Assembly: GCF_007558815.1 (NCBI RefSeq) | Contig: NZ_VLTJ01000029.1 | Span: 310,001-374,000 of the forward strand | Length of the DNA stretch: 64,000 nucleotides | From: Verticiella sediminum | Lineage (GTDB): Bacteria; Pseudomonadota; Gammaproteobacteria; Burkholderiales; Burkholderiaceae_B | Reading direction: 5' to 3' | Shown: positions 25,298 through 33,574 of the stretch, in pieces | How positions within the stretch are numbered: the first letter of the stretch is position 1 | Layout: each line of letters opens with the position of its first letter | The notes under the pieces: generated by a model | Seen by the model: the letters and a program-made list of their open reading frames with translations, nothing else | Databases searched by the model: none | Told to the model about the DNA's origin: nothing | Made by a program: the position numbers and the translations under genes

Positions 25298-26257
25298 TCA
25301 CTTTCTGGTCAGGTTGTTCTTTCGCACCACTTGCAACGACAGGTCGAGTTGTTCGCGCAGGTAATCGGTGAATTCGTCGGGATTCAATGTGGTGACGGAG
25401 ATGTGGTGATCAGAGAGCGCGTTGGCGACGGTTGGACTCGCCAGCACTGCGCCGATGTTTTGGCTCAGCGCCGCTCTCGTCTCGGCCGGCATCCTGGCTG
25501 GCCCGAAGAAACCTCCCCAGGGGACCAGCGGCATGCTGGCATAGCCAGAATCGACCATTGTGGGAATGTCCGGAAACTGCACCAACCGCGCCGGCGTCGT
25601 GGTCATCATCGCGCGAAGCTTTCCCTCCTTTATGAAGCCCGCCGTCGTCGTGGGCGTCGCGAACATGACGTCGATCCTGCCACCCACCAGGTCGATGACT
25701 GCCGGCGGTTCGCTGTTGTAGGGAATATGGTGGAGAGCCAGCCCGGCCATGTCGATGAGCTGGGCCATCGCGATGATGGAGGACGAACTCCCGGACGCGT
25801 ATGTGAGCCTGTTCGGATTGGTGCGAGCGTATTCGAGGAACGCTTTCACGTCCTGAAACGGCAGGCTGGCGTTGGCGACCAGCAGAAAGGGGAAGTCCCC
25901 GATCTTGATGATCGGCGATAGATCGGTAAGCGGATCGTAGAACGGCTCGGGATGGAACGTATTGATGCCAGTGATGGCCGTGTTGGTGGAGAACAGCAGG
26001 ACATCACCTGCCGGCTCTGCCCTCATGACCTCCTTGACCGCGAGGAGGCCTTCCGCGCCGGGCTTGTTGTCGATCACCGCCGAACGTCCCAGCGCCTTGC
26101 CCAGATTTTCGCCGATGATGCGCGCCGCGGTATCGGTTGCGGAGCCTGCCTGAAACGGAACGACGATCCTCAAAGGCCTATCGGACGATTTTGCGATGCC
26201 CGCCAGAAAGGGCGAAGCCAGCATGGCGCCCAGAAGCGCTCTTCTTTGCATTTTCAT
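25298..26257 (-). CDS. Bug/TctC-family periplasmic solute receptor with Tat-like signal
   Basis: 319 residues. The N-terminus MKMQRRALLGAMLASPFLAG is a twin-arginine-like signal. Bug signatures: RPLRIVVPFQAGSATDTAARI, VIDNKPGAEGLLA, HIPYNSEPPAVIDLVGGRID and LVQFPDIPTMVDSGY. It begins 12 bp after the MaoC gene, so it is in the same transcript as the hydratase/aldolase set. Its ligand is therefore probably the substrate of that set. Confidence 0.86.
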   Translation of the reverse strand: MKMQRRALLGAMLASPFLAGIAKSSDRPLRIVVPFQAGSATDTAARIIGENLGKALGRSAVIDNKPGAEGLLAVKEVMRAEPAGDVLLFSTNTAITGINTFHPEPFYDPLTDLSPIIKIGDFPFLLVANASLPFQDVKAFLEYARTNPNRLTYASGSSSSIIAMAQLIDMAGLALHHIPYNSEPPAVIDLVGGRIDVMFATPTTTAGFIKEGKLRAMMTTTPARLVQFPDIPTMVDSGYASMPLVPWGGFFGPARMPAETRAALSQNIGAVLASPTVANALSDHHISVTTLNPDEFTDYLREQLDLSLQVVRKNNLTRK

Positions 26258-26269
26258 TGCGTCGTGTCC

Positions 26270-26740
26270 TCAGTGCCCACGGCGGCGATAGAGCAGCGTC
26301 GCGGTCATTTCCTGCACCACTGAACCGTCCTGCTTGACGCATTGCCGCTGAAAGGTCACGACGCCACGATCGCTCTTGCTGCTTGCCTTCTTTTCGATGA
26401 CACGCGATTGCAGCCTGATGGTGTCGCCGTGCCTGACCGGCTCGAGCAGGCGCCACTTGTCGATCTGCAGCAGCGCCAGCAAGGTTCCGTCGTTCAGGCC
26501 GCTGGCGTACTGCAGGCCGCCCATGATGGCGTACACCAGGGGGCCGTGTGCGATGGGTTCACCAAACGGCGTGTTCTTGCAATATTCGAAGTTCGTATGC
26601 ACTTCGTTGAAATCGCCGGAAAGGCAGGCGAAGTTGACGATGTCGGTCTGCGTCACCGTGCGCGCAGGACTGACGTACTCCTGCCCGATCTCGAAATCCT
26701 CGAAGAACTTGCCACGTCCGATGAAATTCGTTGCCGCCAT
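26270..26740 (-). CDS. MaoC-like hotdog enoyl-CoA hydratase
   Basis: 156 residues. Single hotdog domain beginning FFEDFEIGQEYVSPARTVTQTDI, with the hydratase motif SGDFNEVHTN in which Asp43 and His48 are the catalytic pair, then PIAHGPLVYAIMGGLQ. MaoC enzymes hydrate enoyl-CoAs (R-specific). Immediately upstream on the same strand are a cysteine-less thiolase-like protein and a DUF35 protein; the same trio in actinobacterial steroid breakdown (ChsH1, ChsH2 DUF35, Ltp2) hydrates and then aldol-cleaves a side chain. AGGAG eight bases upstream supports the start. Confidence 0.87.
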   Translation of the reverse strand: MAATNFIGRGKFFEDFEIGQEYVSPARTVTQTDIVNFACLSGDFNEVHTNFEYCKNTPFGEPIAHGPLVYAIMGGLQYASGLNDGTLLALLQIDKWRLLEPVRHGDTIRLQSRVIEKKASSKSDRGVVTFQRQCVKQDGSVVQEMTATLLYRRRGH

Positions 26741-26791
26741 TGCATGACTCCTGGAAGATGGTTGAACACTGTCCTGTCGAACGCCTCACAC

Positions 26792-27985
26792 CTAACCCTT
26801 ATCGTTGGCGAGAATCACAGTGCAGTGAGACGACAGGATGCCGCCCTCGTTGTGCACCAGAGCCACCTGGGCGCCCTCCACCTGGCGGGCGCCTAGCCCT
26901 CCTCGAAGCTGCCTGACGGCTTCCACAATGCCGAACAGCCCGCCCGCAGCACCGGCGTGCGCATGCGAGAGCATGCCGCCGTGAGTGTTCACGGGCAGCG
27001 CGCCGCCGATACGCGCTTTGCCGCTCTCGAAGAAATGTCCACCTTCACCGCGCTCGCAGAACCCCAGCTCCTCCAGCTCGAGGGCTGGAACGATCGTGAA
27101 GCAGTCGTAAAGCTCGGCCAGGTCGATGTCCGCAGGGCTCAAGCCTGACATTTCGTAGGCGATCCGGCCCGACTCGGTGGCGCCGAACTCGGTCAGGCTG
27201 GCGGCGCACAGCAGGTGTTCGTGCGTGTGGTATTCGCCGATGCCCTGCAGGTACACGGGCTTTGCCTTGAGATCGCGGGCGCGCTCGGCGGACGTCACGA
27301 TGAACGCCCCGCCTGCGTCCGAGATCAGGCAGCAGTCCAGCATGCCCAGAGGGTCGGCAATGGGCTTGGCCGTCAGAACGTGCTCCAGCGTTAACGGCGT
27401 CTTCATGTGCGCGTTCGGATGCAGCAAGGCGTGCGCACGAGTGTTCACCGCGACGTGGGCGAGCTGTTCGCGCGTCGTGCCGTATTCGTGCATGTGGCGC
27501 TGCGCGATCATGGCGTAGAAGCCCGGGACCGACGTGCCATAGGGCTGCTCGAAATAGGGGTGGCCCACCGCAGTGAGCGCAGCGACGGCGGCATCTCTGC
27601 TCTGCCCCGTGGCCCGGTTCTCTCCGGCACAGATGAGGATGGTCTCGGCCTGGCCGCTGGCGATGGCCTGCGTCGCGTGCTTGAGCATGACGGCCGGGCT
27701 AGCCCCGCCTACGACCATCGAAGCGTTGAGCCTGGGTTTGATGCCGAGGTACTCGCAAAGCACCGAGCCCAGCATGAAATACGGCTCGGTGAACGAGTAT
27801 GCCGTGAGCACGCCGTCGATATCCGACACGCTCAAGCCGGCGTCGTCCAGCGCACGCTTGGCGGCCTGGGCGTTCAGCCCGAGCCCGGTCATGTGCGGCA
27901 CTTTCCCGATGTCGGATTCGCCAACACCGACGATCGCCGATTTGTTCTTCAGTGACAGCGGTTGCTTCATGCTCATGCCGATCAT
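26792..27985 (-). CDS. Thiolase-like (SCP-x/Ltp2 type) protein lacking the acyl-binding cysteine
   Basis: 397 residues. The thiolase fold is evident from SAIVGVGESDIGKVP, the helix MLKHATQAIASGQAETILICAGE, NTHGGMLSHAHAGAAGG (the His loop) and the C-terminal VALVHNEGGILSSHC. The place of the nucleophilic Cys reads VVGGASPAVM (GGAS at 93-96), so ordinary thiolysis is unlikely. Such proteins paired with a DUF35 partner act as retro-aldolases (Ltp2-ChsH2) in steroid side-chain degradation. The ATG at 27985 overlaps the DUF35 stop by four bases; internal ATGs at 27976 and 27970 are alternatives. Confidence 0.85.
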   Translation of the reverse strand: MIGMSMKQPLSLKNKSAIVGVGESDIGKVPHMTGLGLNAQAAKRALDDAGLSVSDIDGVLTAYSFTEPYFMLGSVLCEYLGIKPRLNASMVVGGASPAVMLKHATQAIASGQAETILICAGENRATGQSRDAAVAALTAVGHPYFEQPYGTSVPGFYAMIAQRHMHEYGTTREQLAHVAVNTRAHALLHPNAHMKTPLTLEHVLTAKPIADPLGMLDCCLISDAGGAFIVTSAERARDLKAKPVYLQGIGEYHTHEHLLCAASLTEFGATESGRIAYEMSGLSPADIDLAELYDCFTIVPALELEELGFCERGEGGHFFESGKARIGGALPVNTHGGMLSHAHAGAAGGLFGIVEAVRQLRGGLGARQVEGAQVALVHNEGGILSSHCTVILANDKG

Positions 27986-28392
27986 CCGCCGGTCCGTTCG
28001 AACTGAGGAACCACCGCGCCGTCGCCGCGCTCCTCGAACACCACGCTCACCCTGTCGCCAATGCCGACCGACAAGGCGTCGTCGCCCAGGATATTGGCCA
28101 CCATGCGCGGCCCCTCGTCCAGTTCGATCAACGCGGTAACGTAGGGGGTCGTGGCCGCGAAGGCAGGCAGCGGTGCACGTCGGATGATCGAGAAGCTGTA
28201 TACGGTTCCCGTGCCCTTGCTCTGGACCCACCCCAACCGATTCGACCAGCATTCGGGACACAGATGGCGCGGCATGAAATGCAAGGCACCGCAATCCTTG
28301 CACTGGCGGATCAGCAGCTTGTGCTCGCGCGCGGCATTCCAGTACGGCAGAGAATCCGCGTTGACGACGGGTTGTGGCAGCGTCTGGCTCAT
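27982..28392 (-). CDS. DUF35 OB-fold/zinc-ribbon acyl-CoA partner protein
   Basis: 136 residues. A short helix leads to a rubredoxin-like zinc ribbon C31-x2-C34-x10-C45-x2-C48 (CKDCGALHFMPRHLCPEC), then an OB-fold beta barrel (GTVYSFSIIRR to RVSVVFEERG). DUF35 proteins are obligate partners of thiolase-fold aldolases and thiolases. ATGA overlaps on both sides (with the crotonase upstream and the thiolase-like gene downstream) indicate tight coupling and a stoichiometric complex. Confidence 0.88.
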   Translation of the reverse strand: MSQTLPQPVVNADSLPYWNAAREHKLLIRQCKDCGALHFMPRHLCPECWSNRLGWVQSKGTGTVYSFSIIRRAPLPAFAATTPYVTALIELDEGPRMVANILGDDALSVGIGDRVSVVFEERGDGAVVPQFERTGG

Positions 28393-29210
28393 TTCCCGGC
28401 TCCCTGCGTCGAATGCGCCGCCGCAAGGGCAGCGCCTTGAAAGTCGGCGCTTCGCCGGGCAAGCGCAGCCTCGAGACCTTCGCGAAACTCCGGGTTGGAC
28501 ATGGCGAGCGCCTGGCCGAAGCCTTCGAACGCCAGCATGTCGTGTAGCGAGGTCTCGAAGGTTCGGGCCATGATGGTCTTGGCCAGGCCCATCACTTCGG
28601 CGGGGCCTTGAGCCAGGCGCTTGGCTTCGCTCAAGGAAGCTTCGTGAAGCTCGCCGTCCGGTACGACTTTGGCCACCAGGCCCAGGTCGGCGGCCTGAGC
28701 CGCGGAAAGGCTGCCGCCGCTGAACAGCAGCTTCTTGGTGTTGGACATGCCGATCAGGCGCGGCAGGTGATACATGACCGCAATGTCCGGAATCGCGCCT
28801 AGCTTGAAGAAGCCCGAAACGAACTGCGCACTCTGCCCCGCAACGATGACGTCGCCAGTCAGCGCCAGCCCCATACCGCCGCCCACCGCGTGCCCGTTGA
28901 CGCCGACGACGACCGGCTTGTCCAGCGTGATCAGCGGAGTCAGCCATTGGCTAAGGTTGCGAAAGCGCCGATGGACGGGCCAGGGATCGCAGGCCATCTG
29001 CAGATGGTGCAGGTCGCCGCCGGAGCAGAAGGTGGGGCCTTCGCCGGTCACAAGCACCGTGCGGACGGTGGTGTCGCCCGCGGCCAGCTCGACAGCCTCG
29101 CCGAGCTGCCTGCGCATCTCCATCGTCAGGGAATTGCGGCTTTTCGGATTCGTCAGCCGGATGATGAGTACGGACTCATCCTGCTGCGTCGTTACCAACT
29201 TGTCTGCCAT
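28389..29210 (-). CDS. Crotonase-fold protein lacking both hydratase glutamates
   Basis: 273 residues. Crotonase motifs LTNPKSRNSLTMEM, GEGPTFCSGGDLH and VNGHAVGGGMGLALTGD are clear. Where enoyl-CoA hydratase has Glu in GGGxE and again in PE, this protein has Gly (GGGMG) and Phe (SGFFKLGAIPD). Classical hydration is therefore unlikely; isomerase, hydrolase or another crotonase reaction is possible. It lies between a PaaG-like crotonase (70 bp upstream) and the DUF35 gene (ATGA overlap). Confidence 0.83.
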   Translation of the reverse strand: MADKLVTTQQDESVLIIRLTNPKSRNSLTMEMRRQLGEAVELAAGDTTVRTVLVTGEGPTFCSGGDLHHLQMACDPWPVHRRFRNLSQWLTPLITLDKPVVVGVNGHAVGGGMGLALTGDVIVAGQSAQFVSGFFKLGAIPDIAVMYHLPRLIGMSNTKKLLFSGGSLSAAQAADLGLVAKVVPDGELHEASLSEAKRLAQGPAEVMGLAKTIMARTFETSLHDMLAFEGFGQALAMSNPEFREGLEAALARRSADFQGAALAAAHSTQGAGK

Positions 29211-29280
29211 GAATGAATTCTCCAGCTAGTGAATGTGCACGCCGCAAGGCCTTGCGGCGGCCTGCGTACCGTCGGCCTGC

Positions 29281-30063
29281 TCAACCGCGTCCATCCCGCA
29301 CGCTCGCGGCAGGCGGCTGCCCCCGGACAACGCTCGCCAGTGCAAAAGCGTCCGCTTCATGCGCCAGCGCCCCCGCCATCGCCTGGTGCCAGCCGTGGCG
29401 ATTGATCGACTTGGTGAGCATGAGCGCTTCGCGCGGCAGCTTCAGCAACTCGGCTGCCAGTTCGCCGCTGCGGCTCTGCAGCGCGTCGGTCGGCACGACA
29501 CGACGCGTCAGCCCGCGCGCGCGTGCCTCGCCGGCGTCCAACGACCCTCCAGTCAACATCAGGTCGAGGGCAGCGGGAACGCCCAGCTTCGAGCGCAGAA
29601 GATGCGCGCACCCGCCATCTGGAATGAGCCCCAGGCGTACGAACGGAAACCGTAGGGTGGCGTCCTCGGACATGACCAGGATGTCGGCAGCGAGCGCCAG
29701 CGACGCCCCCCCTCCCACTGCCGCCCCCTGCACGGAAGCGATGACCACCTTGTCCATCTTGACGATCGCCTCGTGATGGCGCTGGGCGGTCATGATGCGC
29801 TCGCGCCATGCGAACGGTGCGCTCGGCATGTCGTTGTTATCGGCCCCGACGCAGAATGCGCGCCCTGCCGCCTGCAGCAGGACGACGCGGATACCCGGAT
29901 CGTCCTGGATGGTCTGCAGGTGTCTGCCGAACTCGGCGCGCATGGCCGACGACAAGGCATTGAGCTTGTCGGGACGGTTCAACGTCAGGACGGCCAGGCC
30001 GTCCTTCTTGGCGAGCGTAACGAGCCCGGTACTGCTGGCATGGCTGTCCGATGGCGTTGGCAT
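29281..30063 (-). CDS. Crotonase, PaaG-like enoyl-CoA isomerase type
   Basis: 260 residues. LTLNRPDKLNALSSAMR, GRAFCVGADNND and VQGAAVGGGASLALAADI show the fold. Both hydratase glutamates are replaced (GGGAS; RFPFVRLG), but the acidic residue in LGLIPDGG matches the Asp used by PaaG-type isomerases. It probably shifts a double bond of an enoyl-CoA. Start 30063 was chosen because GGA lies six bases before it and the sigma-54 start near 30088 excludes the in-frame GTG at 30093. First gene of the transcript that runs down to the Bug genes. An 18-bp perfect palindrome (29241-29258) follows its stop. Confidence 0.83.
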   Translation of the reverse strand: MPTPSDSHASSTGLVTLAKKDGLAVLTLNRPDKLNALSSAMRAEFGRHLQTIQDDPGIRVVLLQAAGRAFCVGADNNDMPSAPFAWRERIMTAQRHHEAIVKMDKVVIASVQGAAVGGGASLALAADILVMSEDATLRFPFVRLGLIPDGGCAHLLRSKLGVPAALDLMLTGGSLDAGEARARGLTRRVVPTDALQSRSGELAAELLKLPREALMLTKSINRHGWHQAMAGALAHEADAFALASVVRGQPPAASVRDGRG

Positions 30064-30099
30064 CAACATTCCGATCAAGAGTAAGGTCGACACCGTTTA

Positions 30100-30115
30100 T
30101 GCAATTTAGATGCCA
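30100..30115 (-). promoter_or_regulatory. Sigma-54 promoter of the crotonase-thiolase-MaoC operon
   Basis: Minus strand TGGCATCTAAATTGCA matches the consensus at both elements with GG-N10-GC spacing. The expected start near 30088 lies about 25 bases before the crotonase ATG at 30063. Confidence 0.72.
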
Positions 30116-30166
30116 ATATTTTCCCGGCCCATTCTGCCTGGTGCACGCAGCCCGGAACGCGGAGAG

Positions 30167-30204
30167 TGTCGTCGCGAAGCGCAATGCTGTACACAACAGG
30201 TACA
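30167..30204 (-). promoter_or_regulatory. Candidate enhancer pair for the 30100 promoter
   Basis: TGTCGTCGCGAAGCGCA (30167-30183) resembles the enhancer at 20413 in its left half. TGTACACAACAGGTACA (30188-30204) is an inverted repeat with perfect 5-bp arms and fits TGTn-N9-nACA. Centres are 21 bp apart, two helical turns, and 60-81 bp upstream of the -24 element. Confidence 0.45.
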
Positions 30205-30258
30205 TCCCATCCTGGAATGTAGGTATTTATTGAAGCGGCTGGCCGATCCATGACAGGA

Positions 30259-30285
30259 GCAGTCCGCCGCCTTCGGCCGGACTGC
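30259..30285 (-). terminator. Hairpin after the CoA-transferase gene
   Basis: GCAGTCCG (30259-30266) pairs with CGGACTGC (30278-30285), extendable with CG pairs around a CTTCG-like loop. It lies 14 bases beyond the stop of the gene at 30299 and before the next promoter. No T-tract follows. Confidence 0.45.
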
Positions 30286-30298
30286 CGGCACGGCCCGC

Positions 30299-31486
30299 CT
30301 AGACGCTGGCGCTGCCCTCCATCAGCAGCGAGATCTCGTGCTCTGACAGCCCAGCCCCGGCGAGCACCTCCCGGCTGTGCTCGCCCAGGCGAGGCGCCAG
30401 CCGGGTCACTTGGCTCGGTGTCTTCTCGAATTTGACCGGCGGCCTGACCTGCGTGAGCACGCCCTCGCTGGGATGCTCCTTCTGGATGAACATGCCGACA
30501 GCCTTCAGGTGAGGGTCGGTGAACAGATCCTCCAGGCTGTTGACGGGCGCCACGGGTATGTTCAATGGCTTGAGCGCGCTCAGCCATTCCTCGCTGGTGC
30601 GCTCCATCATGATGTCGCCAAGGATCTTGTACAGTGTTTCGTAGTTCTGGCTGCGGCTGTTCGGCGTTCCATACCGAGGGTCGGCAGCCAGATCGCCGCG
30701 ATCGGCCAGCGCAAAGAAATCCTTCCAGTTCCTGTCCGTGTACGGGAGCACGCAGAGGTAGCCGTTCTTCGTCTTATGCGGCTTGCGCAGTTGGCTCAGC
30801 ACGCGTGGGTATCCCGCGCTGCCGCTCTGCAGATCGAAGACTCGCTCCCAGAGGTGCTCGATGAGCATGAAGGAGGCAAGGGTTTCGAACATGGGCACTT
30901 CCAGGCTCTGCCCTTCGCCGGTGCGCTGCCGGTGAAACAATGCGGCGAGGATGCTGTGGGCGATGGTCAGGCCGGCCACTTTGTCGCCGATGATCGTGGG
31001 CGTGAAGCGCGGCTCGCCGGCCAGCAGGGCGTTCACGGAGCACAAGCCCGACACGCCCTGGATCATGTCATCGTAAGCAGGCTCGTTGGCATAGGGGCCG
31101 CCTTCGCCGAAACCATAGGCGCCGCAATAGACGATCTCGGGGTTGATTTCCTTGATCTTCGAGTAGCCCAAGCCGAGTTTCTCGATGACGCTGGGGCGCA
31201 TGGCGTGCACGAAAACATCCGCTTTCGCAACCACGCGCAGCAGCGCCTGCCGCGCCGCGTCCTTGCGCAGATCGAGCACCAGGCTTTTCTTGTTGCGATT
31301 GACCGACAGGTGGATCGGGCCCATGGCCTTGCTGCGGCCCACGCCCATGTGCCGCATGATGTCGCCCTCGGGGCTTTCCACTTTGATCACGTCGGCGCCC
31401 ATGTCGCCGAAGATCTGAGTCGCGTAAGGTCCCATCACGACCGACGTGAGATCGACGACGGTGATTCCAGACAGCAGCCCCCGCAT
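30299..31486 (-). CDS. CaiB/BaiF class III CoA-transferase
   Basis: 395 residues. LSGITVVDLTSVVMGPYATQ, FGDMGADVIKVESPEGD, LSVNRNKKSLVLDL and the catalytic segment PAYDDMIQGVSGL with Asp139. GGAGGAG five bases before the ATG at 31486 decides against the upstream in-frame TTG at 31504. It has its own sigma-54 promoter (31668-31683) and is divergent from the first activator gene, the usual arrangement of a controlled unit and its regulator. It likely activates the growth substrate or an intermediate using another acyl-CoA as donor. Confidence 0.9.
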   Translation of the reverse strand: MRGLLSGITVVDLTSVVMGPYATQIFGDMGADVIKVESPEGDIMRHMGVGRSKAMGPIHLSVNRNKKSLVLDLRKDAARQALLRVVAKADVFVHAMRPSVIEKLGLGYSKIKEINPEIVYCGAYGFGEGGPYANEPAYDDMIQGVSGLCSVNALLAGEPRFTPTIIGDKVAGLTIAHSILAALFHRQRTGEGQSLEVPMFETLASFMLIEHLWERVFDLQSGSAGYPRVLSQLRKPHKTKNGYLCVLPYTDRNWKDFFALADRGDLAADPRYGTPNSRSQNYETLYKILGDIMMERTSEEWLSALKPLNIPVAPVNSLEDLFTDPHLKAVGMFIQKEHPSEGVLTQVRPPVKFEKTPSQVTRLAPRLGEHSREVLAGAGLSEHEISLLMEGSASV

Positions 31487-31667
31487 GGCACTCCTCCACT
31501 TCAATTATCGATTTTGGTCGTTGGCGATGTATGCGTAGCGGACAGCGACGTCCGTACGCGACGCAGCTCCGCGAGCGCATCGCGGAAAACAGCGGGCACA
31601 TCGCCCATGAAGAAAACGGCCGCTACGCTATGACGGTGCAGCCGGCCGAGTTCGACGCATCTATGGG

Positions 31668-31683
31668 TGCAACTTCCATGCCA
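31668..31683 (-). promoter_or_regulatory. Sigma-54 promoter of CoA-transferase gene at 30299
   Basis: Minus strand TGGCATGGAAGTTGCA; GG-N10-GC spacing. It differs from the promoter at 43820 only in the spacer. Leader to the ATG at 31486 is about 170 bases. The stretch 31487-31881 has no gene; besides this promoter it holds the inverted repeats at 31726-31781. Confidence 0.72.
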
Positions 31684-31725
31684 TTTTTCGCCGACTGCCG
31701 TGAGGCACAATGCCCGGTCTGGGCA

Positions 31726-31781
31726 GCGCGCCCTGCACCCTTGGCAGGGCGCCCGGACCCGGAAGTTCTCGGGTATGGACA
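31726..31781 (-). promoter_or_regulatory. GC-rich inverted repeat and weak enhancer-like site
   Basis: GCGCGCCCTGC (31726-31736) pairs with GCAGGGCGCCC (31744-31754) at ten of eleven positions. Beside it GTTCTCGGGTATGGACA (31765-31781) matches TGTC-N9-GACA at six of eight positions with its centre 90 bp from the -24 element. Either could be the activator site; the first is better paired, the second fits the shared motif. Confidence 0.35.
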
Positions 31782-31881
31782 CACGGTCCCACGTGCCCTC
31801 GTGGAGTACACTCTCGCGCGGCTATGCCGTCACGAGCTACATGGCTACAAGAGCGTAGTGACGTTGATGATGTGAGAACAT

Positions 31882-33573
31882 ATGCTAAGAGACACGGAAG
31901 GCGTGCTCGTCGTTGACGAGCATGGAGACATCAAGTTTGCGGCGGGCCTGGGTACCGACCTGGTCGTCGCGCAGGCACTCGCCGGGGTTTGGAGAAATCG
32001 CGCGAGTGCGCCCATCAAGCGGTTGTTCGCCCTGCCTGACGAGGCTTACGGCTACAGCGCCGCTGCGCTCGTCACCGAGCAGGGCGGATGCTTTCTGATC
32101 TTCTCCGGCGACGCAGATGAACTGACGGAGTTCATTGCTGCTGTCGACTGTGCCGCGGACATCTTCAGGCATTTCATTACGAATCCCTACGAGGCGATGA
32201 ACATCGTCGATTCGCGCGGGCACGTGCTCTACATGAGCCCGATACACGAGCGCTCGATCGGCCTGAAGCGCGGCGGCGGGATCGGCCTGCCGGTGCGCGG
32301 CGTGATCGAGAACACACGCCTGCAAGAGGTGGTGATCAGCGGCAAGCCGGAAATCGGCGAGATCCACGAGGCCAACGGCGTTACCCGCATCGTCTCGCGC
32401 GTTCCCATCTTCGACCGGCAGAAGAATCTGGTGGCCGCCATCGGACAGGTGATGTTCAAAGGTCCACAGGCCATCCCCCAGGCCATCCAGGACATCTCAA
32501 ACGAACTGGCCCGCGTGCGCCAGGAGCGCGACTTCTACAAGCGCGAACTCTCCGGCATCCGCAATCGGTCGCACGGGCTGGATCAGATCGTGGGCAGCAG
32601 CAAGGCCATCAAGATTCTCAAGCAGGACATCCTGCGTGTGGCGCCACTAGACGTCCCCGTCCTGCTCGTGGGTGAAAGCGGGACGGGTAAGGAGCTGGTT
32701 GCGCATGCCCTGCACTTGCTCGGCCCGCGAGGAGACAAGCCGCTGACGCTGATCAATGCGGCGGCCATGCCGGCGACGCTGGTGGAGGCCGAGCTGTTCG
32801 GCTATGAAGGCGGCGCCTTTACGGGCGCAGACAAACGGGGCCGGAAGGGCAAGTTCGAGCTGTCCGATTCCAGCAGCCTCTTCCTCGATGAAATCGGCGA
32901 CATGCCGATGGAAATGCAGGTGAAGCTGCTGCGCGTACTACAGGACGGTTCGTTCCAACGCGTGGGTGGCGACCGTCTCATGCGCTCGGACTTTCGCCTC
33001 ATCTCGGCGAGCAATCGCGATTTCCGGAAGATGATCGATGAGAACACCTTCCGGCTGGATCTCTTCTATCGAATCAGCGCGGTGACGCTGCACCTGCCGC
33101 CGCTACGCGACAGGCTGGAGGATATTCCGGAGCTGGCCGAGGCGTTTCTCAAGGCATTCGCCGAACGCCACAGGGTAGCCAAGAAGTCCGTCGATGACGC
33201 CGTGATACGGTATCTGCAGTCGTGCCGATGGCCTGGCAATGTGCGCCAGTTGCAGCACGCACTGGAACGGGCTGCGATCTTCAGCGACGACAGCAAGTTG
33301 TCCATCGAGAGCTTCGGCGGCCTGGAAACCATGAGCGGCTCGGATCCGGCGGTAGGCTATCCACCGCTGCAGGCCGCTTCCAACGCCGCCCTGTCCGACG
33401 TACGGGAAGCCAAGCAGCGGGTGGAACTCCAGTTGATAGCCGACGCCATGGAGCGCACCGGAGGAAACAAGAAGCGCGTGGCTGAAGAACTCGGCATATC
33501 GCGCTCCTATCTCTACAAGCAGCTTCGTCTGTTGGAGGGCGGCCGCGAGCAGACCGGCCTCCGGTCGCGCTAG
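31882..33573 (+). CDS. Sigma-54-dependent enhancer-binding activator (PAS-AAA-Fis)
   Basis: 563 residues. An N-terminal domain of about 100 residues that I do not recognise, a PAS domain (about 105-200, NPYEAMNIVDSRGHVLYMSP), a coiled linker, an AAA+ domain with Walker A GESGTGKE (264-271), GAFTGA (311-316) that contacts sigma-54, and Walker B SLFLDEIGD, and a C-terminal Fis-type helix-turn-helix (GGNKKRVAEELGISRSYLYK). It is paralogous to the protein at 43954. No receiver domain, so a ligand sensed by the PAS or N-terminal domain is likely. It is surrounded by nine sigma-54 promoters, its probable targets. Confidence 0.92.
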   Translation: MLRDTEGVLVVDEHGDIKFAAGLGTDLVVAQALAGVWRNRASAPIKRLFALPDEAYGYSAAALVTEQGGCFLIFSGDADELTEFIAAVDCAADIFRHFITNPYEAMNIVDSRGHVLYMSPIHERSIGLKRGGGIGLPVRGVIENTRLQEVVISGKPEIGEIHEANGVTRIVSRVPIFDRQKNLVAAIGQVMFKGPQAIPQAIQDISNELARVRQERDFYKRELSGIRNRSHGLDQIVGSSKAIKILKQDILRVAPLDVPVLLVGESGTGKELVAHALHLLGPRGDKPLTLINAAAMPATLVEAELFGYEGGAFTGADKRGRKGKFELSDSSSLFLDEIGDMPMEMQVKLLRVLQDGSFQRVGGDRLMRSDFRLISASNRDFRKMIDENTFRLDLFYRISAVTLHLPPLRDRLEDIPELAEAFLKAFAERHRVAKKSVDDAVIRYLQSCRWPGNVRQLQHALERAAIFSDDSKLSIESFGGLETMSGSDPAVGYPPLQAASNAALSDVREAKQRVELQLIADAMERTGGNKKRVAEELGISRSYLYKQLRLLEGGREQTGLRSR

Positions 33574-33574
33574 A

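Noticed and set aside
30064-30093. Earlier GTG start for the crotonase gene at 29281
   Set aside because: It would lie upstream of the predicted transcription start and has no ribosome binding site.
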